Assembly: GCF_026212465.1 (NCBI RefSeq) | Contig: NC_080063.1 | Coordinates: forward strand, 4,762,755-4,826,754 | Direction: 5' to 3' | Source of the DNA: Amaranthus tricolor | Taxonomy: Eukaryota > Streptophyta > Magnoliopsida > Caryophyllales > Amaranthaceae | Length of the DNA stretch: 64,000 nt | In this document: piece after piece, positions 28,412-41,795 of the stretch | How positions within the stretch are numbered: position 1 is the stretch's first letter | Layout: each line of letters opens with the position of its first letter | Translations under genes and position numbers: made by a program | The notes under the pieces: generated by a model | What the model was told of the DNA's origin: nothing | Databases searched by the model: none | What the model saw: the letters and a program-made list of their open reading frames with translations, nothing else

Positions 28412-30927
28412 TATTTTTTTAAATTTTTTTAAAATAATAATAAAAATAAATTTTTTTTAAAAAAATAATATTAATAATAAAAATAAAAATAAAAATAAAA
28501 GTCAATGCCGGAAAGTTGACAAATGGCATAGTCAACGCCGGAAAGTTGACAAAAGTCACCGGAAACTGATTTAAGGTGTTTTTTTTAAAAAAAAGTCTAT
28601 TAAAAGGTGTTTATTTACAAAAAAAAATTATAAAAGGTGTTTCTTTACAAAAAAGGGGTCTTAAAAGTTGTTTCTTTGCAAATAATCCTTGAATTTATGC
28701 GTTGACAAACATAAAAAAATCAAATAGAACACAAATAGTGAATAGGAGGGAGTATGTTACAATATATATATGTAATAAAATAAAATTAATATTTTATATT
28801 TTGTCATATTTCAAGGACAATAATAATCGTTTTCTTAATACTTGTAACAAGTCGAATTAGTGCAAGTATTATGAAATAAAGAAAGTGTATTAGAATTTCA
28901 GGTGACTTTTCATTTACTTTTATCAGAAATCGTATTTATGTGAAATTGCATATAATAAATATTTTGCTATCAACCAATGATTTCCTTAATATTGAAGGGT
29001 TATATTATTTACATGATGTTGGTCTTATCTAATATAGGTTTCCTTATGAAATTCATGTTAGGTGGACAAAAATGGACAAAACCCATCCTGGAAAGCAATA
29101 GGGTATTGTGGGCCAGACCCAAACTTCAAATCTAAAAGGAGCAAGGAGCCAAACCAACAAACAAACTATCTCAAACCCAAACCCTTATACAATGATCCAT
29201 TTGAAGAAGCCCACAAACAATCCCAAGACCCATCAAAAAACTATCTATATGGCCCACTTTACAATGGCATTATCAACTCAAAACATCCTCAAGAAATAGT
29301 GATTGAATCCCTAAGGCACTCTGGCTTCCATGTATCAACAAACAAAAACTCCAAAATGTCAAGAATAACAATCCAATGTGAAGTAGTTGTAGTGGGTTCA
29401 GGTAGTGGAGGAGGTCTTATTGCAGGTGTTCTAGCATCACAAGGCTATAAAGTTCTTGTTCTAGAAAAAGGAGATTATTATGCAAGGTCTAATCTCTCAC
29501 TTCTAGAAGGTCCAACCTTAGATCAAATGTATGAAGGTGCAGGAATGGTATCAACAAAAGATTTAGGGGTTAGCATATTGGCAGGATCAACTGTTGGTGG
29601 GGGATCAACAATAAATTGGTCAGCCTCGATTCGAACCCCGAAACATGTGATCAAAGAATGGGCTCAAGTACATGGGTTAGACCTTTTTGATAGTCATTTG
29701 TATGAAGAGGCACTAAATGTGGTTTGTGAAAAGATGGGGGTTCAAAGTGATGTAAATGAAGATGGGTTTAACAATGCAGTGTTAAGAAAAGGGTGTTTGA
29801 AATTGGGTTATCCTGTTTTGAACATTCCGAGGAATTCTCCGGCGGATCATTATTGTGGGTGGTGTTGTTTAGGGTGTAAGGATGTGAAAAAGAAGGGTAC
29901 TTGTGAGACATGGTTGAAGGATATGGTGGATTCAGGTAATGGGGCTATACTTGTTGGTTGTGAGGTTACAAAAGTAAGGTATGAAAGGAAAAATGGGCGG
30001 GCTCGAGACCGGGCTAAAGGAGTAGTATTCAAGCTTGGAAGTTGTAAGAATGATGTTTTTTGTGTGGTGGAAGCTAAGGCAACTGTGATAGCTGCTGGTG
30101 CACTAAACACACCAGCATTGTTGAACAAAAGCGGGCTGAAAAACCCGAATATTGGAAGAAATTTGCATCTTCACCCTGTTGTAATGGCATGGGGATACTT
30201 CCCAGAGACCGATTCAACAGAAAATGTGTGGCCTGAAAAGGGGAAAATGAGTTATGAGGGTGGGATTATGACTGTTATGTCACCAGTAGTGTCTGAGTTT
30301 AATGGATCCGGGTATGGGGCCTTGATCCAAACCCCTTCCTTACACCCAGGAATGTTCTCTGCCTTAATGCCTTGGACATCAGGGCTAAATATCAAGCAGA
30401 GAATGAGTAAGTTCTCTAGGACAGCACACATGATTGCAATCGTACGAGATGTTAGCTCGGGAAGTATATCGAATTCCCCTTTCGATATAAGCTATAAGAT
30501 AGGCGGGTTAGACGAAGATAACCTTAAACGAGGGCTCGAGAAGATGCTTAGGATACTAGCCGCGGCAGGGGCAGAGGAGATAGGGACACATCATAAAAGT
30601 GGAGGAAGTATTAGAGTGAAGGAAGTTAGTAGTGATGAATTTGAGGACTTTGTGAGAAGGGAAAGTTGTAGGTCATTACAAGGTCTTGAAATGCCCATAA
30701 CTTCTGCCCATCAAATGGGGAGTTGTAGGATGGGTGTTGATCCAAGGACATCAGTAGTGAACCAAAAGGGAGAGTGTTGGGAAGTGGAAGGGCTTTATTT
30801 AGGTGATTCTAGTGTTTTTCCTACTGCTTTAGGGGTTAATCCTATGGTCACCATTCAAGCTATTTCTTATTGTACTGCTCAATCTGTTCTTGATTTCCTT
30901 GGAAGGACAAGGAAAGATGAATTCTAA
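23991..30927 (+). CDS. Long-chain fatty alcohol oxidase (FAO-type GMC oxidoreductase), gene B, three exons
   Basis: Paralogue of gene A, about 5.6 kb downstream of it and on the same strand. Exons read as 23991-24170, 26730-26996 and 29062-30927, all phase 0 with GT..AG borders; product about 770 residues, close to the usual family length. Exon 1 encodes LTALCDTVLPAVDPPE. Exon 2 encodes two hydrophobic stretches, probable membrane anchors. Exon 3 is one uninterrupted frame of 621 codons plus stop, covering the FAD-binding VVVVGSGSGGG motif (glycines from about residue 261), STVGGGSTINWSASIRTP, a CGWCCLGC segment, and the C-terminal domain with the predicted catalytic His699 (HQMGSCRMG) and Asn742 (GVNPMVT). 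The intron that splits the equivalent region in gene A is missing here. Intron 2 holds a foldback element nested in a MITE. No disabling change seen. Confidence 0.92.
24171..26729. other. Intron 1 of gene B
   Basis: About 2.6 kb of AT-rich DNA. The stretch 24688-25205, which begins near GGGGCAGAGCAAACAATTTTG and ends near GAGCACTCCGCATGGCC, looks like an old repeat of unknown class. A MITE-like segment with GTGAGACTGTCTCATAC and AAAGTGATC words lies at about 25745-25960, and a Stowaway-like right end (GAAGGGAGTA) at about 26058. Confidence 0.4.
27215..28752. mobile_element. Stowaway-like MITE split by a nested foldback element
   Basis: The left part begins near TACTATTCTTGATCACTC (27213) and the right part ends GTGAATAGGAGGGAGTA (28754). 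Removing the element at 27378-28688 would join them into a MITE of about 230 bp whose inner sequence resembles the other Stowaways here. The left terminus is diverged. Confidence 0.45.
27378..28688. mobile_element. Mutator-type foldback element with 9-bp target duplication
   Basis: 1311 bp. The ends GGATTATTTGCAAAG and CTTTGCAAATAATCC are perfect inverses, and the inverted repeats extend about 190 bp inwards, through words such as GTCAACTTTCCGGCGTTGAC. The element is flanked by TTGAATTTA on both sides (27369-27377 and 28689-28697), a perfect 9-bp duplication typical of Mutator-like elements. The interior is made of ATT/AAT trinucleotide runs in opposite orientation, so the whole unit can fold back. 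No coding capacity. It lies in intron 2 of gene B. Confidence 0.85.
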
Positions 30928-31749
30928 GATGTGATTAAAAACCGAAACCGTTTTCTGTGGACTAAATTGGTGCACACTAGAATAGCGTTTATCAATTTTA
31001 GACAAATGGGATATGGGATAAAAAATGTTGGTTAGTGAATGGAGTGAAGAATTTAGGCTGGTGAGGATCGGAGGTTAATTGAGGAGGGTACAAAATAAAA
31101 ATATAATGCACCAAGCCAATATTAGATTTATGTCTTATTATAACATACGCACATTAATAAATTGTATTCATAGTAATTACAAACAATTTATAGTATTTCA
31201 TATATAATTTAATAAATTATTATAGGTTAATTGAGGAGTGTACAAAACAAATATATAGTGCACTAAGCCAGTATTAGCTTCATGTTATAAATGAAGCGTA
31301 GGATTTTATATATTTAAGTTAAAATTGGGTGTATAATTTAAAAAATTATATAGGACAATTAGTAAATTTATGTATTGGATATTACGAGCTTTAACATCTA
31401 ATAAATATTGATAAATGTGGTAATCTGTTAGAAACAAAGGGTATAGTTATTAAGTTTCTTTAAGAAATTATAAAGGCACTTAATTATTCTCTAATTATAA
31501 AATACAAATTGAGTTATTTTGGCATCTAAAAATTTAGCCCAAAAACTTGTAAATCAAGTAGTTAGTGTGATAGACTAATCACCCAAAAGCTTCTTCACCC
31601 ACTACATGTTCTTCATGTTCTTAAGAAAGATGTTATGAATGCCTAACTCTAGTTTTCTAAGAGCAAAAAATTTATTCCACCAGATTGGAGCAGAGTTATG
31701 GCAAGAAGAATATTTTAGACAAGCTGCATAATTTGGGACAAAAGAAACA
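30928..31749. other. 3' flank of gene B
   Basis: AT-rich. A short imperfect duplication (GGTTAATTGAGGAG...GTACAAAA...GCACTAAGCCA-like) occurs at about 31073-31120 and 31226-31270. No gene recognised before the CACTA element at 31750. Confidence 0.4.
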
Positions 31750-33089
<1,340 letters not shown>

Positions 33090-33240
33090 TATATTTATAT
33101 ATATTTTGTATTAGTTATAATATTAAAATAAAAATATATACACATAAAACAAATAAATTAAAATAAAAGAGCTGAAAATATTATATATAAAACTGAAGTT
33201 TATTTACAAAGTCACAAAAATTACAAATATTTTAATCATT

Positions 33241-34757
33241 CATTGAGGAGGTGGAGGAGGGGGTTGATTCAAATTGAAATACGATTCAAGGAATTTCATA
33301 AATTGTTCTCATTCTCTTGCTATTTGTTCAGTCATCCTTTGATGATACTCATAGGCTGTCGGAGCATTTCCTCTTCGTATCGCTTCCCATAATTGATTAT
33401 TAAACTCCGTTTGCCAGGCTTCTAAATCCGCAAACCTTTGTTGTATAATAGCATCATAATCAGGTTGTGCAGGCTGAGAAGACGGAATATCCGTTGGCTC
33501 AGGAGGATAAATAATTTGAGAGGCGGAACCAACCCCAAATACCTCTTTGTTTTTTTTGTTTTTTTTGTTTGAACCGCTTTCTACGTTTTTTATAGCATCC
33601 AACCAAATTTGACTTGGATCGCGAGTTGGATGCTCCTCCATCAAAGAACGATATTCATCCTTCAATAAAACAAAGAAATCAATTACCAATAAACAAAGTA
33701 TTAATTGATACTAAAAATAAATAAATAAACAAGTTTAAAAGATTATTACGTTAACTTTTTGTGACTTGCTATTCGTCCATTGGGAACAATCTCCTGTTTC
33801 ATTGTCAAAGATCTCATGCGTTCGTGTAAAAATTTCATAGGCCGTGGGTCTTTGACCTTTTGATTGTTCCTGAAATATAAAAAAAAACGACTTAAAACTG
33901 AACAAAGGATAATAAAAAAAATTCAATATAATACTACTTAATTGACAAAATACTCACCAAATCCCGCATTGTTCTGGCGTGCGGGATTGAGCCACCTATA
34001 TGGGTGGCTTCAGCTTTGTCTCTTCCTCCACGTCTATTGGAGGAATTCCTAGCCGAAACGGCTTTATTATCTGGGCGTTCCCAATCCGCCTTCCATCGCG
34101 CCCAGGTCTCATTATCGATGGAAGGAGGTTTAAATTCAGGCTTGCTTTTCAACGTCCTACGCCATTTGAAAAGCATATCCGCATAGCGCTTTGCGGCTTT
34201 TTCCTCCCACGACCTTCGAACGAAATGTTCGAGGCGAGGTTCCCATTTGTATTGTTTCTAAATACATAAATGTTTCATCAAATAAAATACTTAAAAAAAT
34301 TTATATATAACAAAGTCTAAAAATAAACAACAAAATAATAATTTTACCTTAAATTCATTAAAATAAAAATTTTTGGTGTGTTTTGTCACACCCTTCCAAC
34401 ACATCTTGCCTATAATTGAAAGTAGCCCTTATTTTGGATGCAATGGTGTTTCCGGATATGGGATTAAATCTTACAATAATTAACAAAATTAGTTTACATT
34501 GAAATTTTAATATTGAAAAAATATTAATGATAATAAGATGATTAAAATATTTACTTGTTTATTGTTGGTAACCATGGAAGATTCGGACGAGGATCGTCTC
34601 CATCGTCCTCTTCCATATTTTGCACGGAATCACTTAGAGTATTTTCACTACTCTCATGAACTCGGTTACTGTTGTCTTCGTCGTTATTGTCGTCGTTGCT
34701 ACTCGACAAATTATTCAACAAATAGTTGCTAGCCCAATCATTAGGGTCGCTGCTCAT
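33241..34757 (-). pseudogene. CACTA second gene (plant transposase Ptta/En/Spm type), element 1
   Basis: Read from ATG at 34757, about five exons: 34757-34555, 34469-34347, 34257-33960, 33868-33751 and 33665-33241. The product has an acidic start (MSSDPNDWASN...), then WKGV...FYFNEFK, then RRSWEEKAAKRYADML, WARWKADWERP, RRGGRDKAEATHIGGSIPH, RPTAYEIFTRTHE and DPSQIWLDAI. This order is typical of the Ptta/En/Spm-type protein (PF03004) that accompanies TNP2. The end is a proline run (NLNQPPPPPPQ). An in-frame TGA follows QIARE near 33315, perhaps replacing TGG, so the copy is probably inactive but little decayed. The family's presumed role is binding subterminal repeats during transposition. Confidence 0.7.
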
Positions 34758-35639
34758 TTTGCCTATAATATTTATTTCAAATCCTAATATTATTTTCAAC
34801 TAAAATCAATCTTATCTATACCATAAAATGTCCCAATTTTATCTACGTAATGAATTTTTTCATCTTAAACTAAACATTACTACGTATACTATTAAAGCAA
34901 TTCGAAAATTACATTTAAAAATTACATTAGACATGCTCAAAAATTTGAAAATATTAAACAAAAAAAAAATTCGGAACTAGATAATAACAACATATTAAAA
35001 ATAAATTACTCTATAATTCCAAAGTTACATATTAAATAAAAGAAATCTAGAAAAAAATATAACATAAAACATGCTCAAAGTATACCATAATTCATAATTC
35101 GAAAATATAAATTACTTCGAAATTCAAAAAATGCATAAAAATAACATTAAACATGCTCAAGTTATACCATAATTCGAAAATGTTAAAAACATACAAAAAA
35201 TGACGAAACAAAATAATAACAGTAGACATGCTCAAAATATACCATAATCCGAAATTTAAAAAAAAACATACATAATTCAACATAAACATCGTGAAATAAC
35301 AAGAAAAAACATGTTGAAGATGACGATGTACTCCATAGCTCGAAATCAAACATAAAAAAGCATTTAAACATAATTTATCATCATAATCATCAAGAACATT
35401 GAAATAATTTAAAAAATAAACAATAAACACTAACCTTTTAATAAGAAGATGAGTTTTTCAAAGTTGAAGATGAGTAGAAATCACAAAATGATGAGCAAAA
35501 GATTAAAAGAGAAAAGAAAATTAATAGAGAATAAGATGAATGGAGGAAAAGAAAACTCAAACGTGAAGTATAAGGAAAATGAAGAAGTATGAAAATTAGG
35601 ATACCTGCATAGGAAATGAGGAATTAGGGCTTCATATGA

Positions 35640-35987
35640 CATTTTTCTTCTGAGATGGGCGACCAGCATGGCGGTAGCTGACTCGTCGCCAACTGCAATG
35701 ACAAGACCTAGCAGATTGCACTTTTCAGAATAGCGACGGGATGGCGACAAGCAGGGCGGTAGCTGACTCGTCGCAAGAACCTCGGTAATCAATATTTTTG
35801 CGTGTTGTAGTGGGCAAATTATTTGGCGCATTTTTTGACGTGGAATGGCGACGGGAAATTGGTAGCTGGTTTGTCGCTGCCTGCACTGACAAGAGTAGTC
35901 TGTTTGACTTTTCAGGTTGGCGACCAGTTTCCGGTCGCTAATGCGTCGCTAGCGCCTCGATAATGAAAACCTTTGCGTGCTGCAGTG
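35640..35987. repeat. Internal CACTA-like terminal regions inside element 1
   Basis: Between the two genes lies a second stretch rich in GGCGAC, CGTCGC and GGCGGTAGCTGACTCGTCGC words. It contains two terminus-like sequences, TTTGCGTGTTGTAGTG ending at 35812 and TTTGCGTGCTGCAGTG ending at 35987. Read on the minus strand they begin CACTACAACACGC and CACTGCAGCACGC, different from the outer ends. They are probably leftovers of a related CACTA subfamily or a duplicated terminus. Confidence 0.55.
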
Positions 35988-36024
35988 GTGAAAAATACAG
36001 TTGTGCAGTATTATTGTAATTATT

Positions 36025-36355
<331 letters not shown>

Positions 36356-36858
36356 GTTATTATTAGAGCTGTTCAAAACAAACCCGACCCGAAAATCCGA
36401 CCCGGAATCGAAAATTATCCGACCCGAAAAAATGTAAGTTTTTTAGGTTTACCGAACCGCAATTACCCGAACCGATACTTCACTCGAACCGTTTGATAAC
36501 CGAAAAGGGCAAAATCGAACTCGAACTGCAACCGAATTTTATAAACGACATATAAACCTTAACCAATGTTACCCGAACTGAATAGTGATCGACCCGAGTC
36601 AAATCCGACCCGAATTATGCACGTAACCGAATGTAACCTGACTAAAACCGATTAAGATCGAACTGTTTTTAACCCGATCGATTATTAATCGAACTGTTTT
36701 TAACCCGGACTGATAAAAACCCGAACCGATTGTAAATCTAACTGTTATAAATCCGAATCAAATTTTCACCTAATTTTAGCAAATTAAGTCCAATTTCAGT
36801 TTTCTAATAATACGGAAAAAGGAAGAACACAAGTTCTATACAGAAGAGATTGCATACA

Positions 36859-37084
<226 letters not shown>

Positions 37085-37363
37085 ATTGAAATAAATTGAT
37101 CTGCCTATTAGGCTGGCAAAAGCTGACCCGACCTGCTAACCTGATCTAAAACCGACTCGAAATTAGCGGGTTTGGGTTTAGATTTTTGACCCAATTAATT
37201 AAATGGGTCAACCCGACCTGATCTATTTATTAAATGGGTTAGGTTTAGGTTGAATATTTTAACCCGAAAAAAACCAGTTTAACCCATTTATTAAATTTAA
37301 GACGGATCAACATTTGCCAAATACTTCGTAAAACTAAGATAATACCAATTATCATGTATTGAG

Positions 37364-37513
37364 GGATTTGTCAGCTGAAGATGACTTTCAATAAGAAAGG
37401 AAGTTGTCCCACATCGGCTAAGGAATTTGTCAGCTGAAGATGACTTTCAATAACAAAGGAAGTTGTCCCACATCGGCTATGAAAGATACTAATAAAAGAA
37501 AAATCCTTTAAAT
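37364..37513 (+). promoter_or_regulatory. snRNA-type promoter with duplicated upstream sequence element
   Basis: GTCCCACATCG occurs at 37406-37416 and again at 37465-37475, each inside a 59-bp tandem duplication (TTTGTCAGCTGAAGATGAC...). It matches the plant snRNA upstream sequence element RTCCCACATCG exactly. A TTTAAAT box lies at 37507-37513, about 31 bp after the second copy, close to the spacing of RNA polymerase II snRNA genes in plants. A U5-like sequence follows directly, which supports the reading. Confidence 0.65.
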
Positions 37514-37534
37514 CACTTCCACAGATCTCATACC

Positions 37535-37645
37535 AACTTACGCAGCCACGCCGTGAGCACAAAGCGAACTATTCTTTCGCCTTTACTAAAGAATACCGTG
37601 TGCTTGCTGCATTAAGTGGCATACATTTATTTTTGAAGGAAGCCT
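37535..37645 (+). ncRNA. U5 snRNA-like gene, probably a pseudogene
   Basis: The core is a perfect 7-bp stem, ATTCTTT (37571-37577) with AAAGAAT (37588-37594), closing the loop CGCCTTTACT. U5 loop I, which holds exon ends during splicing, is CGCCUUUUACU; this copy has one U fewer. Outer pairing continues with AGCAC (37556-37560) to GTGCT (37600-37604) and GCAGC (37542-37546) to GCTGC (37606-37610). ATTTTTGA at 37629-37636 resembles an Sm site, and a small AAGG/CCTT hairpin follows. The snRNA-type promoter lies just upstream. Exact ends are not determined. The missing loop base suggests loss of function. Confidence 0.7.
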
Positions 37646-38316
37646 TTATTAAGGTTAAATGGGTCAAATGACCTGAAATATATGAATTTAATGACCTAAA
37701 AAAAAAGTAGGTTAAATGGGTCATTAGCATGTTGATCCGATCTGCTACAGATGTATCTGCTATATCTGATAAAACAATCGGTAATTATTTTTTGTAAGTA
37801 AATGAGCATACATCAATTAAAAACCTGACTATTAACTTATTTCGATATTGACCCGATCAATAGTTATCCGTAACCGATATCTACTCAAAAAATAAAGCTC
37901 GAACCCGATCTGTACCCGAAAAAACCGAACCAATTAGTAATCGATGACAACCCGAGACCGATTGACACTCGACACGAAATTCAACCGACAAAGAACTGAT
38001 GCTAACCCGATAGCTTGAATAACCGATCTCTAACCGAACCGTGACTAACCGACTCGATTCGAGTGTGACCCGTTGTAACACACAACCGAAAAATAACCGA
38101 TCCGAAATGCAACCGAACCGAATAACACCCGTCCGAAACCGACCCGATCAACCGAATGAACACCTCTAGTTATTATGATTATTGTTGATATATATTTATT
38201 TTGTTGTTGTTGTTGTTATTATTATTATTACTACAAAATATTAATAATTCGAAGCACTATAATTAAATTGTATTAAATATTACAAAATATTAAATAATTA
38301 CATATAAAAAATTAAA

Positions 38317-40968
38317 TTAATCTTCATCACTAAAATAGTCGTCGTTCTCAACATCTTCATCTTCGGATTGTTCGTCTTCTGACAATACAAGATCCACATC
38401 TTCTTCAGTATCTTCATCATTATCACGCACCTGTTGAACAATTTCGCCAGATGGATCAAGAAGCAGTGTTTGGGAAACATCTTCTTCAATTTCAATACGG
38501 TCCCTATTTTCTTCTTGGAAAGCAGCATCTTTGGATTCCTGTTCTACTTCTTTGTCAAATTAATTCTGTTTGACTTTGCAAACCGCTCTCCAATCTTTTA
38601 AATTTTGTCTTGTACTCGGATATGGAAGATAATACACTTGACATGCTTGACTTGCCAACACAAACGGATCATATAAACGATACGAACGACCTTGATGTAT
38701 GTCAACTAACTTATATCGTTTATGAATATTTGTTTCGCGGCTATTCCCAGTAGTAGTTGGGTCATACCAATGACATTTGAACAACGTTACTCTTTTGATA
38801 GTTATCCCCGGGTATTCAACCTCTACGATTTCAAGCAATTGCCTGTAAAAATCTTCTTCGTCACGATTGTTGTCAGCAGCTTTGACGCACACTCCACTAT
38901 TTTCTGCTAATTTATTTGATGCATGACGTACTATACGGAATCTATATCCGTTTGTGTAACAGACATTGTAACTCCGAGCATGTTTTAGTGGTCCTTCAGC
39001 AATCTGCTTCAAAATGTCACTGTTCACTCGGTTATCGAATGATCCTTGTCTTGCCTGTCAGATAAATGGAAATAACTTTATGAATTTAATTAACGTAATA
39101 CTGACATACATACATAATAACTAACGTAATAGATGAACAACATACTGCAGTTCGGAACGCATCAGTGAAATTCTCTTGCACAAACGCTTCAATCCTCTGA
39201 CTTGACCAATTCGGTTGATATCTTTGAATTGAACTTTTAAACTCAGATACAAATACATCCACCTCTGGACAGTTCATTAGCACGTATCTATGTGCAATCT
39301 CGTAATCTCTTTCATCCAAAATATATGCAATTCCTTTTCCATGAAATCTTATTGGATGACTGAAGATTGTGAATACACCAGTTACAATATTGTATTAACT
39401 TCCATCGTCATTCGTAGGAAGGTCTCTGACCCTGCATCGCACATGTGGCTCAAAATAATGGAAAACAGCGATGCTTCCTCGGTTAAATATGCGTTGCATA
39501 TCGACGCTTCAACATGAGCTTTATTTTTCACATTCAGTTTCAAATGTCTAAGGTAACTTCTTGCTATGCGTAAGGTAGAAAGCTTGGGAATCATCCATGC
39601 AGTAAGGGCAAGCATATCGGCCCGCAGTACTCCACCCGGACAACATCGAATAAGCCGGAAAGTCATTGATCGTCCACATTAAAGCTGCTCGTAGTTGAAA
39701 ATTCTCCTTTCTTGACACATCAAATGTACAAATACCCTCCTCCTACAATATATTCAACTCTTGTATTAGTGGTTGAAGATATAAGTCAATGTTGTGCTTT
39801 GGATTACTCGGCCCAGGGACAATCACGGTCAAGAACATATACGGCTTCTTCATGCACATTCATGGCGGAAAATTGTATGGTGTTAAAATGACAGGCCACG
39901 ATGAATACTGTTGACCCGAACTTCCAAATGGGTTAAAACCATCTGTACACAGACTAAGCCGCACGTTTCGAGTCTCCAATGCAAAGTCTGGATGAATATC
40001 GTTAAATGTCAACCACGCTTCAACATCGAACGAATGTATCATCTCTCTATCCTTAGTGCGGTGCTCTGCATGCCACCTCATATGCCTAGTTGTTGCCTCT
40101 GAAGCATACAATCTTTGTAATCTGGGGCCTAGGGCAAAATAATGAAATTGTTTCCGCGAAACCTTATCACCCTTACTGTTTCTTCTCCATCTAGAAGTTT
40201 CACAAATGTAACAGCAAGTTGCATTCGCATTATTCCCCCAATATATCAAACATCCGTTAGGACAACAATCTATCTTCTCAACAGGTAATCCAAGGGCAGT
40301 TATTTGTTTTTTCGTTTCGTAGAAGTTGTTTACCATCGTATTCTCTTCTGGTAACACTTCGTTCACAATACCACAAATATCGTCGTAACACCTCTCAGTG
40401 AGACAATGGTCTGTCTTCAGGTTTGTAAGTCGACCAATAATAGACATCTTGGTGTGATTTTTACAACCTTCATATAAAGGACTATTTACAGAATTTAACA
40501 TTTCAAAAAACTGTTGACACTGTGGGTTTGGATATTCGCCAACGTGTACCGATGGTTCATTATCTACTGACACTACATTATATTGTGAGGGAAGAAAGTG
40601 ATGGTAATTGTCTGGAAACACACTAGCTACTGCATCATGTACCATCTGTGAGTATGGATTTGGATTGTTTGACGATTGCTCTCCGACTTCCGCTACAACA
40701 TCAGATGTTGTTCCTATCTCTGTGTTCTGATGATATTCCACTCATAGTAATTTTCAACAAACCCCCTTCTCATTAAATGTTCTCTTATTTCATTTGGTTC
40801 CTTATAACAACAATTTTTACACTTTTTACAAGGACATCTAATCTCAGAACTCAAGCTTTGTGTACGAGCAAATTCTAAAAACTCTTCCAACCCTCTCATA
40901 AATCTTAAACTAAACTTTCCATTTTTTCGTCGGTTGTACATCCAACTTCTTTCTTGCCTAGAACTCAT
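38317..40968 (-). pseudogene. TNP2-type CACTA transposase, decayed, element 1
   Basis: Reads from MSSRQERSWMY (ATG at 40968) through a transposase-associated N-terminal region with paired cysteines (CPCKKCKNC), then the Transposase_21-type core: LGLPVEKIDCCPNGCLIYW, RLQRLYAS, HMRWHAEHR, PDFALETRNVRLSLCTDGFNPFG and PVILTPYNFPP. It continues with PGPSNPKHNIDLYLQPLI, SAYSML-like and CPYCMD segments, then a DUF4218/DUF4216-like part (NKAHVEASICNAYL, DERDYEIAHRYVLMNC, GITIKRVTLFKCHWYDP) and an acidic tail ending NDDYFSDED. Damage: a frameshift near 40740, stops at 39860, about 39743 and about 39548, a frameshift near 39470, and a stop near 38560. The copy cannot encode an intact transposase. Confidence 0.85.
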
Positions 40969-41394
40969 TTTTAACACCTAAATATAATATAATAACATAA
41001 TTATTCAACTAATCAATAAAGTAAGTTAATGACAATAACAATATATAATAATAATAAAATAATTGTTCTAATAAAAATTATTAAAGCAAACTAATGTCAA
41101 TAAAAATAAAATATAAAATATAAAAAATATAAAAACTCAAGTAAATAACAATAGAAATTAAATAATAAAATTAAATCAAAAAACACAAGTAAATAACAAA
41201 GAAAATAAAATATGTACTAATTAAATAATAAAATTAAATCAAATTAATGACAATAGAAACTAAATATAAATAATAAAAATAAATAAAAATAACTCATATA
41301 AAGAAAAAAACCAAAAAACTTACTAACCTCTTCTAATTCTTTAGCTTCCAAAATATACGATCCACAACAATTCGCAGCTTATTTATAGAACAAA

Positions 41395-41795
41395 ATAGTG
41401 ACAAGACGACGATTACAAACCCATCGCCACTTTTAAATTGAAATTCAAAAATATGGCGACCAAAGGGCTACCAAAGGCTCTGTCGCCCACTTTAAAAAAA
41501 ATAAAACCAAACATGGCGACTAAGTGGCGATAAACATACCCGTCGCCACGCATCAAATTAAAAAATAAAAAAATTCTGTCATCCTTGGCGACGAAATGCC
41601 GACAGGAGAGCCCGTCGCCATGTAGTAAAATAAAAAAAAAAAAGGCAGATGGCGACCACTGGGCGACGATAGTTCCCGTCGCCATAGAACTTTCTGCTTT
41701 CGCGACCAGCCTCTCTCTCGCCTTGCCGTCGCCATGGGCGACGAACACTTCCCCTCACTATTTTTCCATCGCTAAATCAGTTGTTTTTTGTAGTG
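41395..41795. repeat. Right subterminal repeat region of CACTA element 1
   Basis: Dense GGCGAC, GTCGCC and TGGCGAC words in both orientations up to the terminus GTTTTTTGTAGTG. They match the left subterminal region in kind. Confidence 0.8.
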
